DNA from: Nocardiopsis sp. CNT312
Lineage (GTDB): Bacteria; Actinomycetota; Actinomycetes; Streptosporangiales; Streptosporangiaceae
Assembly (NCBI RefSeq): GCF_000515115.1
Contig: NZ_KI911536.1
Span: 258,476-322,475 of the forward strand
Reading direction: 5' to 3'
Length of the DNA stretch: 64,000 bases
A program made the position numbers and the translations under genes. How positions within the stretch are numbered: position 1 is the stretch's first letter; every line of letters starts with the position of its first letter. Below, piece after piece: positions 16,645-25,165 of this stretch. Under the pieces are notes generated by a model. The model saw only the letters and a program-made list of their open reading frames with translations. It searched no databases and was not told the origin of the DNA.

Positions 16645-17886
16645 CTAGGATCCTTGATGTACGCGGTCGGTATCCCGGTGCGCGAGCGCCTCGTCCCGCG
16701 CGGCCTCGGCCCGCTCGGCGCGCTCCCGCTCCCGGACCCGCGCCTCCTCGGCGGCCGAAAGGCGTGCCGCCGCGGCCGTGCGGGACTCCTCCAGGGTGAT
16801 CTCCGCGTTGCGCCGCTGGGCGTCGAGCTCCCCGGCCAGCCGCTCGCGGTCGGCCGCGGCCCGCTCCAGTTCGGCGGTGAGCCGCGCGCGCTCGGCGTCG
16901 GCCGCCGCACGGTCGGCCTCACGGCGCTCGTGGGCCCGCTCCAGTTCGGTGTCGTGACGGGCCCGTTCCGCCCTGAGCGCCTCGACGGCCTCCCGGGCCC
17001 GCTCCTGCGCGTCCTCGGCGCGTGCCACCGCCCGCTCCGAGGCCAGGACCGCCTCGCCGCGCAGGCGCGCCTGCTCCTTCGCCTCGGACCTGCACCGCTC
17101 GGCCTCGGCGGCCGCCCGCTCCAGCCGGTCGGCGGTGTCGGCGCGCTCGCGTTCGAGCGCGGCGCGCGCCCGTGCCACCTCGTCCCGGGCGCGCCCCTCG
17201 GTCTCGGCGATCCTGCGCTCGGCGGCGGCCAGACCGGCGTTGGCCTCAGCGATCGCGGCACCGCGCTCGTCCCGGGCGCGCTCGGCCGCCTCCCTCAGGC
17301 GGTCGCGCTCGGCCTCGGCGGCGTCGCGGCGCCCGATCGCCTCCTCGGCGATCAGCTCGGCCGACCGGGTGGCTGCCACGGCGGAGGACGCCGCCTCCTC
17401 CGCGACCCGCCGCGCCGATTCGGCCTCGCGGCGCCGGTTCTCCGCCTCCAACCGCGCGGAGTCGGCCTCGGCGACCCTGCGCGCGCCCTCCAACCGGGCG
17501 GCCTCCACCTGGGCCTCCGCCGCGGCGGGGTCGCTCATGGTGGCGAACGCCTCCCGGGCCGAGTCCAGGGTTTTCACCATCTGCTCGCTCTGCACGGCGA
17601 ACCGGGTGAGCAGGTCGTCGGCGCGTAGGCGGGCGGCGGTCACCGGTTCGGTGCCCTTGGCGGGTACGACGGAGGCCGTGGCCGCATCGTCGGCACCGGA
17701 GGTCCCCACCGCCTCCTCGGCGATCCGCTCGGACTCCTGCGCCAGCCTCTGGCGCTCCCGCCAGGCGCGCCAACGTGTGTGCTCGGGCAGGTCGCAGTAC
17801 TCGGGCGGGCGCCCGGGGGAGGATCCGCGGGGCACCGGACGGTCGCAGCCGGGAAAGTTGCAGGTGTTGGAGTCGGAGGTCGCCAC
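16645..17886 (-). CDS. Long coiled-coil protein with N-terminal Cys-rich zinc-binding-like motif
   Basis: About 413 residues. The N-terminus has CNFPGCDRP (CX4C) followed by YCDLPEHTRWRAWRERQ (CX4H), which looks like a small zinc-binding element. Nearly all the rest (about residue 95 onward) is heptad-like sequence rich in Ala, Glu and Arg (RRVAEEAASS, ERARDERGAAIAEA), predicted as an extended coiled coil with no membrane segment. GTG 17886 is taken as start, with GTG 17907 possible. The motif pair hints at a DNA- or structure-associated scaffold, but no function is known to me. A hairpin separates it from the upstream GNAT gene. Confidence 0.65.
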   Translation of the reverse strand: MATSDSNTCNFPGCDRPVPRGSSPGRPPEYCDLPEHTRWRAWRERQRLAQESERIAEEAVGTSGADDAATASVVPAKGTEPVTAARLRADDLLTRFAVQSEQMVKTLDSAREAFATMSDPAAAEAQVEAARLEGARRVAEADSARLEAENRRREAESARRVAEEAASSAVAATRSAELIAEEAIGRRDAAEAERDRLREAAERARDERGAAIAEANAGLAAAERRIAETEGRARDEVARARAALERERADTADRLERAAAEAERCRSEAKEQARLRGEAVLASERAVARAEDAQERAREAVEALRAERARHDTELERAHERREADRAAADAERARLTAELERAAADRERLAGELDAQRRNAEITLEESRTAAAARLSAAEEARVRERERAERAEAARDEALAHRDTDRVHQGS

Positions 17887-17940
17887 GGGGTGAGCGTAGC
17901 GCCTCACCCGCCTGCGGCGCCGGGGCGTGCCGGCGCGGAG

Positions 17941-17967
17941 CGGCCCCCGTGCCGGGCACGGGGGCCG
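17941..17967 (-). terminator. Terminator hairpin downstream of GNAT gene
   Basis: Arms 17941-17952 (CGGCCCCCGTGC) and 17956-17967 pair perfectly over 12 bp around a 3-base loop, 28 bp past the GNAT stop and before the coiled-coil gene. Confidence 0.65.
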
Positions 17968-17994
17968 TGTGGGGGAGCGGGGGGACGGGCGGGG

Positions 17995-18552
17995 TCAGTC
18001 GTGCGCGCCGAAGGCGTCGACGCGGCAGACCATGGTGGTGACGAAGGGCTGGAACCCCTCCTGCTCCAGGAAGCGGATGTCCTCGGAGCTGGTGGCCAGC
18101 GCGGAGAACTCGATGTCGCGCACGCCCATCGCACCCAGCTGGCGGCGCACCTCCTCCAAGAGTTTGGAGCCCACGCCGGTGTCGGAGTACTCCGGGTCGA
18201 TCGCGAAGGTCTGCACCACCGCGACGCGCTCACCGCGGTCCCAACTGCCCTGGGAGCTCTCCTTGACCGTCACCATGGCGTACCCGGCCGGGTCGTCGCC
18301 GCTCTCGGCGAGGATGGCCATGGTGTCGGGGTCGGTGAGCCAGGCCAGGTACTGGGCGCGGCGGCGGCGCCAGGACTCGTCCATGCTCACGGCGCTGATG
18401 ATGTCCGCCAGGTGCGGGGCGGTGACGGTGTGCTGCTGGTGGAGCGCGCCCCACAGGTCCGCGAGTTCGTCGATCTCGTATGCGCCCAGGTAGCGGAAGC
18501 TGAGAACGCCGACGTCGGACGGTCGCGGTTGGGTCATCAGCGAATTTTGCAT
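17995..18552 (-). CDS. GNAT family N-acetyltransferase
   Basis: The 185-residue protein has the GNAT core: GYAMVTVKESSQ (strand 4), VVQTFAIDPEYSDTGVGSKLLEEVRRQL (motif A, with the acetyl-CoA-binding D-TGVGS loop) and a C-terminal FLEQEGFQPF. It would transfer an acetyl group from acetyl-CoA to an unidentified amine. ATG 18552 is chosen because GGTGAGA lies upstream; ATG 18537 is an alternative. It is a single gene, with a hairpin downstream. Confidence 0.8.
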   Translation of the reverse strand: MQNSLMTQPRPSDVGVLSFRYLGAYEIDELADLWGALHQQHTVTAPHLADIISAVSMDESWRRRRAQYLAWLTDPDTMAILAESGDDPAGYAMVTVKESSQGSWDRGERVAVVQTFAIDPEYSDTGVGSKLLEEVRRQLGAMGVRDIEFSALATSSEDIRFLEQEGFQPFVTTMVCRVDAFGAHD

Positions 18553-18798
18553 GATCTTCTCACCCGTTCCACCAGCACTGGGTGCTGATCCCCTGGGGTC
18601 GTGCGGCACGGACCCGTGGCTGAACTGTGCGTCTGACTCTACGTTCCGGGTTTGGGGTGAAGTGTCGCCAACACGGGGAAAGAGCGACACGAGATCACAC
18701 TGAGAGAAGAAAAAGAGAAATTCTTTGACCGGGCCGCGGGAAGGGGTGGTGCTGGTCCGTCCGGGCGGCCCACAGCACCCGGACGGCCCAGCACCGCC

Positions 18799-20283
18799 CT
18801 ACGGTGTGCCCGGGGCGCCCTCGGGCGCGGAACGGGACCCTTCGGCCTCGCGTACGAAGAACGTCGCCGCGAACGCGAGGGTGAAGACCACCGCGCCCAC
18901 CGTGAAGGCCGTGGTGATACCGCCCAGTTCCGCGGCGACCGGGCCGGATCCGTCGGCGGCCAGGCCGGCGGCGACCGCCGACATCACGGACACGAACACC
19001 GCGGTGCCCGCCGCGCCCGCCAACTGCTGCAGGGTGCCCACCACGGCACTGCCGTGCGCGTACAGGGCGGGACGCAGCGAACCCAGGGCCCCGGTCATCA
19101 GCGGCGTGAACATGAAGCCCAGCCCCAGGCTCAGCGCCGTGTGCGCCGCCACCAGGGCTGCCACAGGTGTGTCCGGGCCGAAGGCGGTCATCGACCAGAA
19201 CGCCAGCGCCGCCACCGCGGCCCCGGGGCTGATCAGTGGACGCGGGCCGAAGCGGTCGTAGAGACCGCCCACCACCGGTGCCATCAGGCCCATGGCCAGA
19301 CTGCCCGGCAGCAGGGTCAGACCGGTGACGAGCGTGTCGTGGCCCAGGACGTTCTGCATGTAGAACGGGATCAGGATGATCAGCCCGAAGAGCGACATGA
19401 AGCTGACCGCCATCAGGACCGCCGACAGGGCGAACTGCCGGGAGGCGAACACCCTCAGGTCCAGCAGGGCCCGGTCCTCGCGCTGCAGGCGCACCTGCCG
19501 CCACACGAACAGCGCCAGAGCGGCGGCGCCCACGGCGATGGACAGCCCCGGAGGGGCCGGGGAACCGGCTTCGGCGCCCTCGCCCAGACCGGAGAACCCG
19601 TAGACCAGACCGCCGAAGGCCAGAGCCGACACGACCACCGAGACCACGTCGATGCGGGCCGGGCGCGGCTCGGTGACGTTGCGGATCAGGGCCGCGCCCA
19701 GTCCCAGCCCCAGCAGGGCGATCGGCAGGACCAGGCCGAAGATCCAGCGCCAGTCCAGCGCGCCGAGGATGATCCCCGACAGGGTCGGGCCGATGGCCGG
19801 GGCCACGGCGATGACGACGGAGATGTTGCCCATGGTGCGGCCGCGGCGGTCGGCGGGCACCGTGTTCAACACGGTCGTCATCAGCAGCGGCATCATGATC
19901 GCGGTCCCCGACGCCTGCACGACGCGGCCCAGCAGCAGCGCCGTGAAGTCCGGCGCCACGAAGCACAGCAGTGTCCCGGTGCTGAACAGTGTCATCGCCG
20001 TGATGAACACCCGCCGGAGGTGGAACCGCTGGAGCAGGAACCCGGTGATCGGGATGACCACGGCCATCACGAGCATGAAGGCCGAGGTCAGCCACTGCCC
20101 GGTGGAGGCGGTGATGCCCAGGTCCTCACTGAGGGAGGGCAGGGCCACGCTCATGATCGTCTCGTTGAGGATGACGACGAACGCCGAGACCAGGAGCAGG
20201 GGGACGACCAGGCGCGCCCCGCGCCCGTCGTCGCCCCCCGGATGCGTTCCGTCGCCGGCGGTCGTCTCTTCTTGCCTGGTCAC
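18799..20283 (-). CDS. DHA2-type MFS drug exporter
   Basis: The 494-residue protein has about 14 hydrophobic segments. The DHA2 family signatures are FVVILNETIMSVALPSL in segment 1, then GQWLTSAFMLVMAVVIPITG, DRRGRTMG in the cytoplasmic loop and APAIGPTLSGII (motif C, antiporter type). It would export drugs or metabolites by proton antiport. GTG 20283 is taken as start with AAGGA upstream. The open frame extends far beyond this only because it is antisense to the next gene. No adjacent regulator was found. Confidence 0.85.
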   Translation of the reverse strand: MTRQEETTAGDGTHPGGDDGRGARLVVPLLLVSAFVVILNETIMSVALPSLSEDLGITASTGQWLTSAFMLVMAVVIPITGFLLQRFHLRRVFITAMTLFSTGTLLCFVAPDFTALLLGRVVQASGTAIMMPLLMTTVLNTVPADRRGRTMGNISVVIAVAPAIGPTLSGIILGALDWRWIFGLVLPIALLGLGLGAALIRNVTEPRPARIDVVSVVVSALAFGGLVYGFSGLGEGAEAGSPAPPGLSIAVGAAALALFVWRQVRLQREDRALLDLRVFASRQFALSAVLMAVSFMSLFGLIILIPFYMQNVLGHDTLVTGLTLLPGSLAMGLMAPVVGGLYDRFGPRPLISPGAAVAALAFWSMTAFGPDTPVAALVAAHTALSLGLGFMFTPLMTGALGSLRPALYAHGSAVVGTLQQLAGAAGTAVFVSVMSAVAAGLAADGSGPVAAELGGITTAFTVGAVVFTLAFAATFFVREAEGSRSAPEGAPGTP

Positions 20284-20586
20284 ATGCGTCCTTGCGTGCT
20301 CGTCTGCGGACGTGGGAAACGGGGGGCTGCGGGCGGCGCCCGCCTGCCCGACGCAGACGGGAAACCGCTCCCGGGGCGGCAGTATTCCGGGTAGAGGGGA
20401 TGGATCGACAGTGGTTTTCCGCCCGGAGCCCCGGGCGAGCAGGGGGAGGGAGGCCGCCCCGTCCGCGCGGACGGGGCGTGCCATCCGCCGGCCGGAGGGG
20501 AAGGCGTCCTCACCGGGAGAACCAGAGGTGCCGGGGCACCGCGGAGTACGAAAGCGCCACCGCCATGCACTAACTTGGTGCGAATC
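20284..20586. other. Intergenic region between divergent MFS and Vps62-like genes
   Basis: This 303-bp region must hold both promoters. Near the MFS start an 8-bp stem (20301-20308 with 20352-20359) encloses the palindrome GCGGGCG-G-CGCCCGC (20329-20343), which would fold in the MFS leader or serve as an operator. No gene is supported here. Confidence 0.5.
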
Positions 20587-22395
20587 ATGGCTGCCACATC
20601 TGACTCTGACCTCGAACTGCTGCGTGCCCACGAACCCGTCCTGCTGTGCACCAAGGGCGAGCTCTTCTTCCCCACCCGTGTCGACAACTACGTGCGCAAC
20701 TGCAGCCTGTGGATCGAGGATCCAGGCGGCGGCGAGCGCGTGCTCGTGCCCGCCGGGGAACTCACCCTGGAACGCCTCGCGCAGGCCGAGGACGAGTGGC
20801 CCGGGCGCCACAAGCACCTGAGGTTCGTCCAGAAGGAGACCCTGCGCGAGGAGGCCCGCCGCTTCCGCGGCAGCGCCCGCACGGTCATCCCCAAGAGCGG
20901 GCGGCTGGCCGCCGTCGGCGTCCTCGGCCGCATCCTCGACATCCTGATGAAGTTCTCCCTGCTCATCCGGGGCGCCGTACCCGGCGGGGTCAGCTTCGCG
21001 GCGGTGACCCGCTTCCGTGAGCGCGTCGACGACGGCGGGGCGACCTACTACGGACGCGTTCTGCGCGAGGGCGGCTACGTCGTCCTCCAGTACTGGTTCT
21101 TCTACGCGATGAACGACTGGCGAACGATCTACGGCGGCGTCAACGACCACGAGGCCGACTGGGAACGCGTCACCGTCTACCTCGCCGAGGACCCCGACGG
21201 CACCGTCCGCCCCGTGTGGGTGGGTGCCTCCTCGCACGAGTACCAGGGCGACGACCTGCGCCGAAGCTGGAGCGACCCCGAACTGCACCGGTCCGGGGAC
21301 CACCCCGTCGTCTACGTCGGGGCCGGCTCGCACTCGCACCAGATGCTGCCCGGCGACTACCTCATCCAGGTCGACCCCTCCATCTTCCGCGGCCTCGTCC
21401 GCGTCTGGCGGGCCGCCACCCAGCGCCTCTTCCGCTCGGACAGCGCCATCAACCGGCACGGCATCGGTGTTCCCTTCGTCGACTACGCCCGCGGCGACGG
21501 CATGCGCCTGGGGCCGGGCGGCGACCGGGAGTGGACCCCGGTGCTCATCGACGACGACACCCCGTGGATCCGCGGCTACCGCGGACTGTGGGGCCGCGAC
21601 ACCGGCGACTTCTTCGACGGTGAGCGCGCCCCCAGCGGCCCCCGCTACGAGCGCGACGGCACCGTCCGCCGGTCCTGGGCCGACTCCCTGGCCTGGGTGG
21701 GCCTGCACAAGGTCGCGCCCACGGAGGAGGAGGCCCGTGCCGGCCTGCGCGCGCACGTCCGGGACCTGGAGCGGCGCAGCGAAGAGCTGGACGCCGAGAT
21801 CGCCGAGCGCCGCGACCGCCTGCGCCGCCTGGACGCCGCACGCATGGTGCTCGGACGCCGGGCGGGCTCGCGCCCCCGCGCACGCGAGTACGCCGAGCGT
21901 ATGGAGGTCCTGGAACAGGAGCTCGCCCAGGTGTACGAGGAGCGTGTGCTGGTCGCCGACGAGCGTGAGAGCCACCTGGAGGCGCTGGCCGCCGACGCCC
22001 CGCTCCTCCCGGACCCCACCGGACATCTCAAGGCCCCCCACCGCCCCTACTCCTCGGGCAAGCAGCAGAGCACCCGGTTCCTGCACGCGTGGGTCGCCCT
22101 GAGCACCCCGCTCCTGCTGCTGTCCCTGGCCGCCACCCTGTTCCTGCTCGACGGGACGACCACCCTGTACGCGATGCTGGGCGTGGTCGTGGCCTTCGCG
22201 GCGGTCGACGCCGTCGCCCGCCGCAAGTTCCTGTCCTTCCTCACCGGCCTGGCGATCCTGGCGGTGGTGCTCGGCCTCATCGTGGGCGTGGTGGTCTCCT
22301 TCGTCCTGGACTGGCGCATCGCCCTGGCCGTACCCATCGCTGTGATCGTCGCGGTCCTGCTGGTGGTCAACGTCCGCGACCTCATGCGCCGTTGA
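20587..22395 (+). CDS. Vps62-like protein with coiled coil and C-terminal membrane segments
   Basis: The 602-residue protein has a central region (about residues 125-330) with LQYWFFYAMNDWRTIYGGVNDHEADWERVTVYL and VYVGAGSHSHQM, the pattern of the Vps62-related domain. A charged coiled coil follows (about 380-465, DLERRSEELDAEIAERRDRL). At the end there are two or three hydrophobic segments (about 500-590). It is probably a membrane-anchored cytoplasmic or surface protein; the bacterial role is unknown. ATG 20587 lacks a ribosome site, and TTG 20575 is in frame, so the start is uncertain. It overlaps the AlkB-like gene by 4 bases. Confidence 0.7.
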   Translation: MAATSDSDLELLRAHEPVLLCTKGELFFPTRVDNYVRNCSLWIEDPGGGERVLVPAGELTLERLAQAEDEWPGRHKHLRFVQKETLREEARRFRGSARTVIPKSGRLAAVGVLGRILDILMKFSLLIRGAVPGGVSFAAVTRFRERVDDGGATYYGRVLREGGYVVLQYWFFYAMNDWRTIYGGVNDHEADWERVTVYLAEDPDGTVRPVWVGASSHEYQGDDLRRSWSDPELHRSGDHPVVYVGAGSHSHQMLPGDYLIQVDPSIFRGLVRVWRAATQRLFRSDSAINRHGIGVPFVDYARGDGMRLGPGGDREWTPVLIDDDTPWIRGYRGLWGRDTGDFFDGERAPSGPRYERDGTVRRSWADSLAWVGLHKVAPTEEEARAGLRAHVRDLERRSEELDAEIAERRDRLRRLDAARMVLGRRAGSRPRAREYAERMEVLEQELAQVYEERVLVADERESHLEALAADAPLLPDPTGHLKAPHRPYSSGKQQSTRFLHAWVALSTPLLLLSLAATLFLLDGTTTLYAMLGVVVAFAAVDAVARRKFLSFLTGLAILAVVLGLIVGVVVSFVLDWRIALAVPIAVIVAVLLVVNVRDLMRR

Positions 22396-23108
22396 CCGGG
22401 ACCGGCCGACGGGGCGTCCCCGAACCCGACCCGCTGTTCGACACACCGCCCGTAACCGTGGCACCGGGGGCCGTCCACCTGCCCGGCTGGCTGTCCGCGG
22501 ACCGGCAGGCGGCCCTGGTGGAGGACTGCCGTCGCTGGGCGCGCGCGGGCATGGTCCGCCACCGCATGCCGGGCGGCGGCCTCATGAGCGTGCGGATGCT
22601 CTCGATGGGATGGTTCTGGAGTCCCGCACGCCACCCTCCGCCGGACACACGGCGGCACGGCGCCCCACCGGGCTACAGCCGGGCGCTGCCCGACGGCAGG
22701 CCCGTCCCGCCCTTGCCCGGGGCCCTGGCCGAGCTCGCTGCACGCGCCGTCCGGGACGCCCTGGGCCGCTCCCCGGACCCCCGCGACCCCTACGACGTCG
22801 CCCTCGTCAACTTCTACGGCCCGGACGCACGCATGGGGATGCACCAGGATCGCGACGAGCGCTCCCGCGCCCCGGTGGTCTCACTCAGCCTCGGCGACAC
22901 GTGCGTGTTCCGCTTCGGCAACACCGAGACGCGCGACCGCCCCCACACCGACCTCGTGCTGCGCAGCGGCGACCTGTTCGTCTTCGGCGGGCCCTCGCGC
23001 GCGGCCTACCACGGGGTGGCGCGGGTACGGCCCGGCACCGCGCCGCCCGGACTCGGATTGGAGGGGCGGCTCAACATCACCGTTCGCGCCTCCGGGCTGG
23101 GCCGGTGA
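22392..23108 (+). CDS. AlkB-like 2-oxoglutarate/Fe(II)-dependent dioxygenase
   Basis: The 238 residues contain the iron-binding HxD (GMHQDRDE), the distal histidine in AYHGVARV and the 2-oxoglutarate-binding arginine near NITVRASG, in the order and spacing of the AlkB family. LVNFYGPDARMGMHQD and VSLSLGDTCVFRFG match the core strands. These enzymes remove alkyl groups from DNA or RNA bases or modify proteins. The only start that covers the domain is TTG 22392, overlapping the upstream stop as TTGA, which implies translational coupling with the Vps62-like gene. Confidence 0.82.
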   Translation: MTGTGRRGVPEPDPLFDTPPVTVAPGAVHLPGWLSADRQAALVEDCRRWARAGMVRHRMPGGGLMSVRMLSMGWFWSPARHPPPDTRRHGAPPGYSRALPDGRPVPPLPGALAELAARAVRDALGRSPDPRDPYDVALVNFYGPDARMGMHQDRDERSRAPVVSLSLGDTCVFRFGNTETRDRPHTDLVLRSGDLFVFGGPSRAAYHGVARVRPGTAPPGLGLEGRLNITVRASGLGR

Positions 23109-23117
23109 GGGGCGCGG

Positions 23118-23345
23118 CTACCGGGGCCCGCGGGCGACTTCGCCGAAGGTGCCGACGACCGCCCCGAGGGCGAACATCGACGCCTCGTCCTCGTCCATGT
23201 GGACGATCCCCGCGGGAACGCGGACCCGGTAGGGCTTGGGTTCGGCGGCCCGGATCTCCAGGCCGTCGATAATCCTCTGCCCCTTGAGCATGAGGAGGGC
23301 CTCCTCGACCCTGCCCGTGCGGTCGCCGCGTGACCAAATCGACAT
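23118..23345 (-). CDS. Small soluble protein, function unknown
   Basis: A 75-residue hypothetical protein beginning MSIWSRGDRTGRVEEALLML. No membrane segment, cysteine pair or known motif is visible; charge is mixed and the middle looks like beta strands (RIIDGLEIRAAEPKPYRVRV). No ribosome site precedes ATG 23345, but TAGTGT sits about 6 bases upstream and could be a -10 box for a leaderless mRNA. Codon use matches neighbouring genes. It converges on the AlkB-like gene. Confidence 0.5.
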   Translation of the reverse strand: MSIWSRGDRTGRVEEALLMLKGQRIIDGLEIRAAEPKPYRVRVPAGIVHMDEDEASMFALGAVVGTFGEVARGPR

Positions 23346-23790
23346 GGGCCCACACTAGCCACCCGCGGTGTCGGGAACAACGGTTCCTGTGACCGGTTGT
23401 GGCCGGCGGTCCCGGCGGCCACGGTCACCGCGTGTGGCCGGATGGGGGAGACGGGGGGCATGGGGTTGATGGGTCGGGGCGGTTGTCCCGACGGGTGTTC
23501 TCGGTGCATTCTGGCGACTCTCCGGACCGGTGGGGCTGGGAGTGCTGCCTGTTCACCACTGAGGCTCAGGGAGGCCCCAGCCGCACCAATGAGCCCCGAC
23601 CTTCTCCTGCGAATCCGAACGGACCGTGGTCGACCGGGCCGCAGGCACGGCGGGACACGACGGGGTGTCCCCAGGTGCCGGGCGGCCCGGGGCGGACCAC
23701 CGCGGCACTGTATGATCTACGCCGTAAAGGTGCCTGTCGTGTGCACACCACGGGGTGGAGGGGGAGGAACACACGGGAAGGACGCTCCGC
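23346..23790. other. Gene-poor region
   Basis: I find no convincing coding sequence in these 445 bases; the open frames present lack ribosome sites and family-like sequence. One near-consensus -10 hexamer, TATGAT, occurs at 23711-23716 on the plus strand without an obvious gene after it. Confidence 0.4.
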
Positions 23791-23816
23791 GCGGGCGCGA
23801 CCGGAGCCGCGCCCGC
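23791..23816 (-). terminator. Hairpin terminator of the 30-residue membrane peptide gene
   Basis: Arms 23791-23799 (GCGGGCGCG) and 23808-23816 pair perfectly over 9 bp with an 8-base loop, 7 bp beyond the stop of the small gene. It could also act on the plus strand. Confidence 0.55.
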
Positions 23817-23823
23817 CGCCCGG

Positions 23824-23916
23824 CTAGCGGGTCTTGACGATCGTGGCGAGGACGCCCGAGACGAGCATCATCGACAGGCTCACGATCATGAGCACGACCG
23901 CGATGGTTCCGACCAT
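23824..23916 (-). CDS. 30-residue single-pass membrane peptide
   Basis: This is a very short gene: ATG 23916, stop at 23824. AAGGA lies 5 bases upstream of the ATG and a hairpin lies right after the stop. The peptide runs from MVGTIAVVLMIVSLS to TIVKTR, one hydrophobic helix of about 24 residues with a basic C-terminus. Size and shape recall small membrane proteins such as KdpF-like subunits or type I toxin peptides, but no homology is claimed. The combination of ribosome site, amphipathic ending and terminator supports a real gene. Confidence 0.5.
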   Translation of the reverse strand: MVGTIAVVLMIVSLSMMLVSGVLATIVKTR

Positions 23917-24155
23917 GGTGTTCCTTCACATTCGTCGTTGCCGGGCACGGTCCGAGGACGGACCGGTACCCGACGCGCCGGTTCGGCGAAGAGCGGGCGC
24001 GTCACCTCTTCGAGCGGAATCCTATCCCGGCCCCTCCGGCGTGCCGCGCCGGGCCGCGGCTGTGACCAGGTCCGCCGAGAACGGGGGCGGTGGGGGACTG
24101 GTGCGCACCGGCAAGTTCCGCAAGGAAGTTCTGGAGCGGGCCGAGCCCGCCCCGA

Positions 24156-24980
24156 TCACATCGTGGGCTCGTTCGCCGACGTGCCCGCCCCGCTGGGGAT
24201 CGGCGCCCCGCCCTCGGACCAGACGCGCCGATAGGCGCCGACCAGCCACCGGTTGGCCCAGGCGGAGTCGGGTTCGCGGGGCAGGGGGGAGGTCGTGCAC
24301 AGTCCGGACAGCCGTTCCTCCAGCGTTCGGGTGCGGTCGAGGGCCTCGGCCCGGCTGTGCTCGCCGCGGTGCAGGGCGCGCAGCCAGGAGCGGTCGGGTT
24401 CGGGCAGGGGCAGAGTGAGGCCCCCGGTCTCCAGCAGTTCCACGCCCTGGAGACCGAGGCGGACCATGTGGTACGCGTACTTGGTGTCGAAACCGTGTAT
24501 CTCGACCAGTTCAGAGCGGTTGGTGTGTTTTCCGTGCCGTGTGCCCTCCATGCGTTCGCGCTGGGCACGCAGGGAGTCCAGGAAGCGCTGACCCGTCCTG
24601 CGCGAGAGGAAGCGGTCGCGGTGGGCGCGCAGTTCGCGTCCCAGGCCGGTGGCCGTGACGATCTCCTCCTCGGGCACCAACAGCGGCAGCAGCACGGTCG
24701 GGTTGCCCTCCAAGGCGAGGTGGACCCACTTGCGCAGCGAGTACACGGTCAGGTCGAGGCCGACGGGGCCCGAGCGCACGTGGCCGGGGCGGGCGCGGAA
24801 GACGTACTGCTCGAAGACGCGCAGGCCGATGACGTACTCGGGCGGCTCGACGCAGATCCCCATCTCGTCGCGGTCGCCCCGGCCCTCCAGAGCCAGGCCG
24901 TGGACCGAGGAGCCGACCCGGCAGCGCAGCACGGTGCCGTTCTCGGCGATCCGCGCGAACTCCGCACTGGAATGCTTCAC
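24156..24980 (-). CDS. Nucleotidyltransferase of the RlaP / YcgL (DNA polymerase beta-like) type
   Basis: The 274-residue protein has a polymerase-beta-type start, VGSSVHGLALEGRGDRDEMG, where GS and the DxD-like DRDE are the nucleotide and metal-binding positions. LDLTVYSLRKWVHLALEGNP and the conserved HGFDTKYAYHMVRLGLQG segment are typical of the RlaP/YcgL family, linked by others to RNA repair. GTG 24980 is chosen with GGAGG upstream. No RNA ligase or other repair gene is adjacent. Confidence 0.75.
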   Translation of the reverse strand: MKHSSAEFARIAENGTVLRCRVGSSVHGLALEGRGDRDEMGICVEPPEYVIGLRVFEQYVFRARPGHVRSGPVGLDLTVYSLRKWVHLALEGNPTVLLPLLVPEEEIVTATGLGRELRAHRDRFLSRRTGQRFLDSLRAQRERMEGTRHGKHTNRSELVEIHGFDTKYAYHMVRLGLQGVELLETGGLTLPLPEPDRSWLRALHRGEHSRAEALDRTRTLEERLSGLCTTSPLPREPDSAWANRWLVGAYRRVWSEGGAPIPSGAGTSANEPTM

Positions 24981-25165
24981 GCCCTGCCTCCACTGCCCCG
25001 ACGGTGCGGTGGGCGCCCGTTGTGCCCGCCCTGTGCGGCGTGAGCGTACCGTGCCCTGGAACGCCGCAACGAACGGCTTTTCCGCTTCCGGGCGACTTGC
25101 TCCGGTGGCCTTGGGAGGCGTCGGATGTTCCCGGGCCCCGAAACCTCGCGGTACTCACACCACGG

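Noticed and set aside
18799..22464. Open frame of 1221 codons on the minus strand
   Set aside because: Only the part from 20283 down is the MFS exporter. The upstream part is antisense to the Vps62-like gene and has no family-like sequence; high GC keeps the frame open.
23397..23837. Open frame of 146 codons on the plus strand
   Set aside because: No ribosome site, arginine/glycine-rich low-complexity sequence and no family match.
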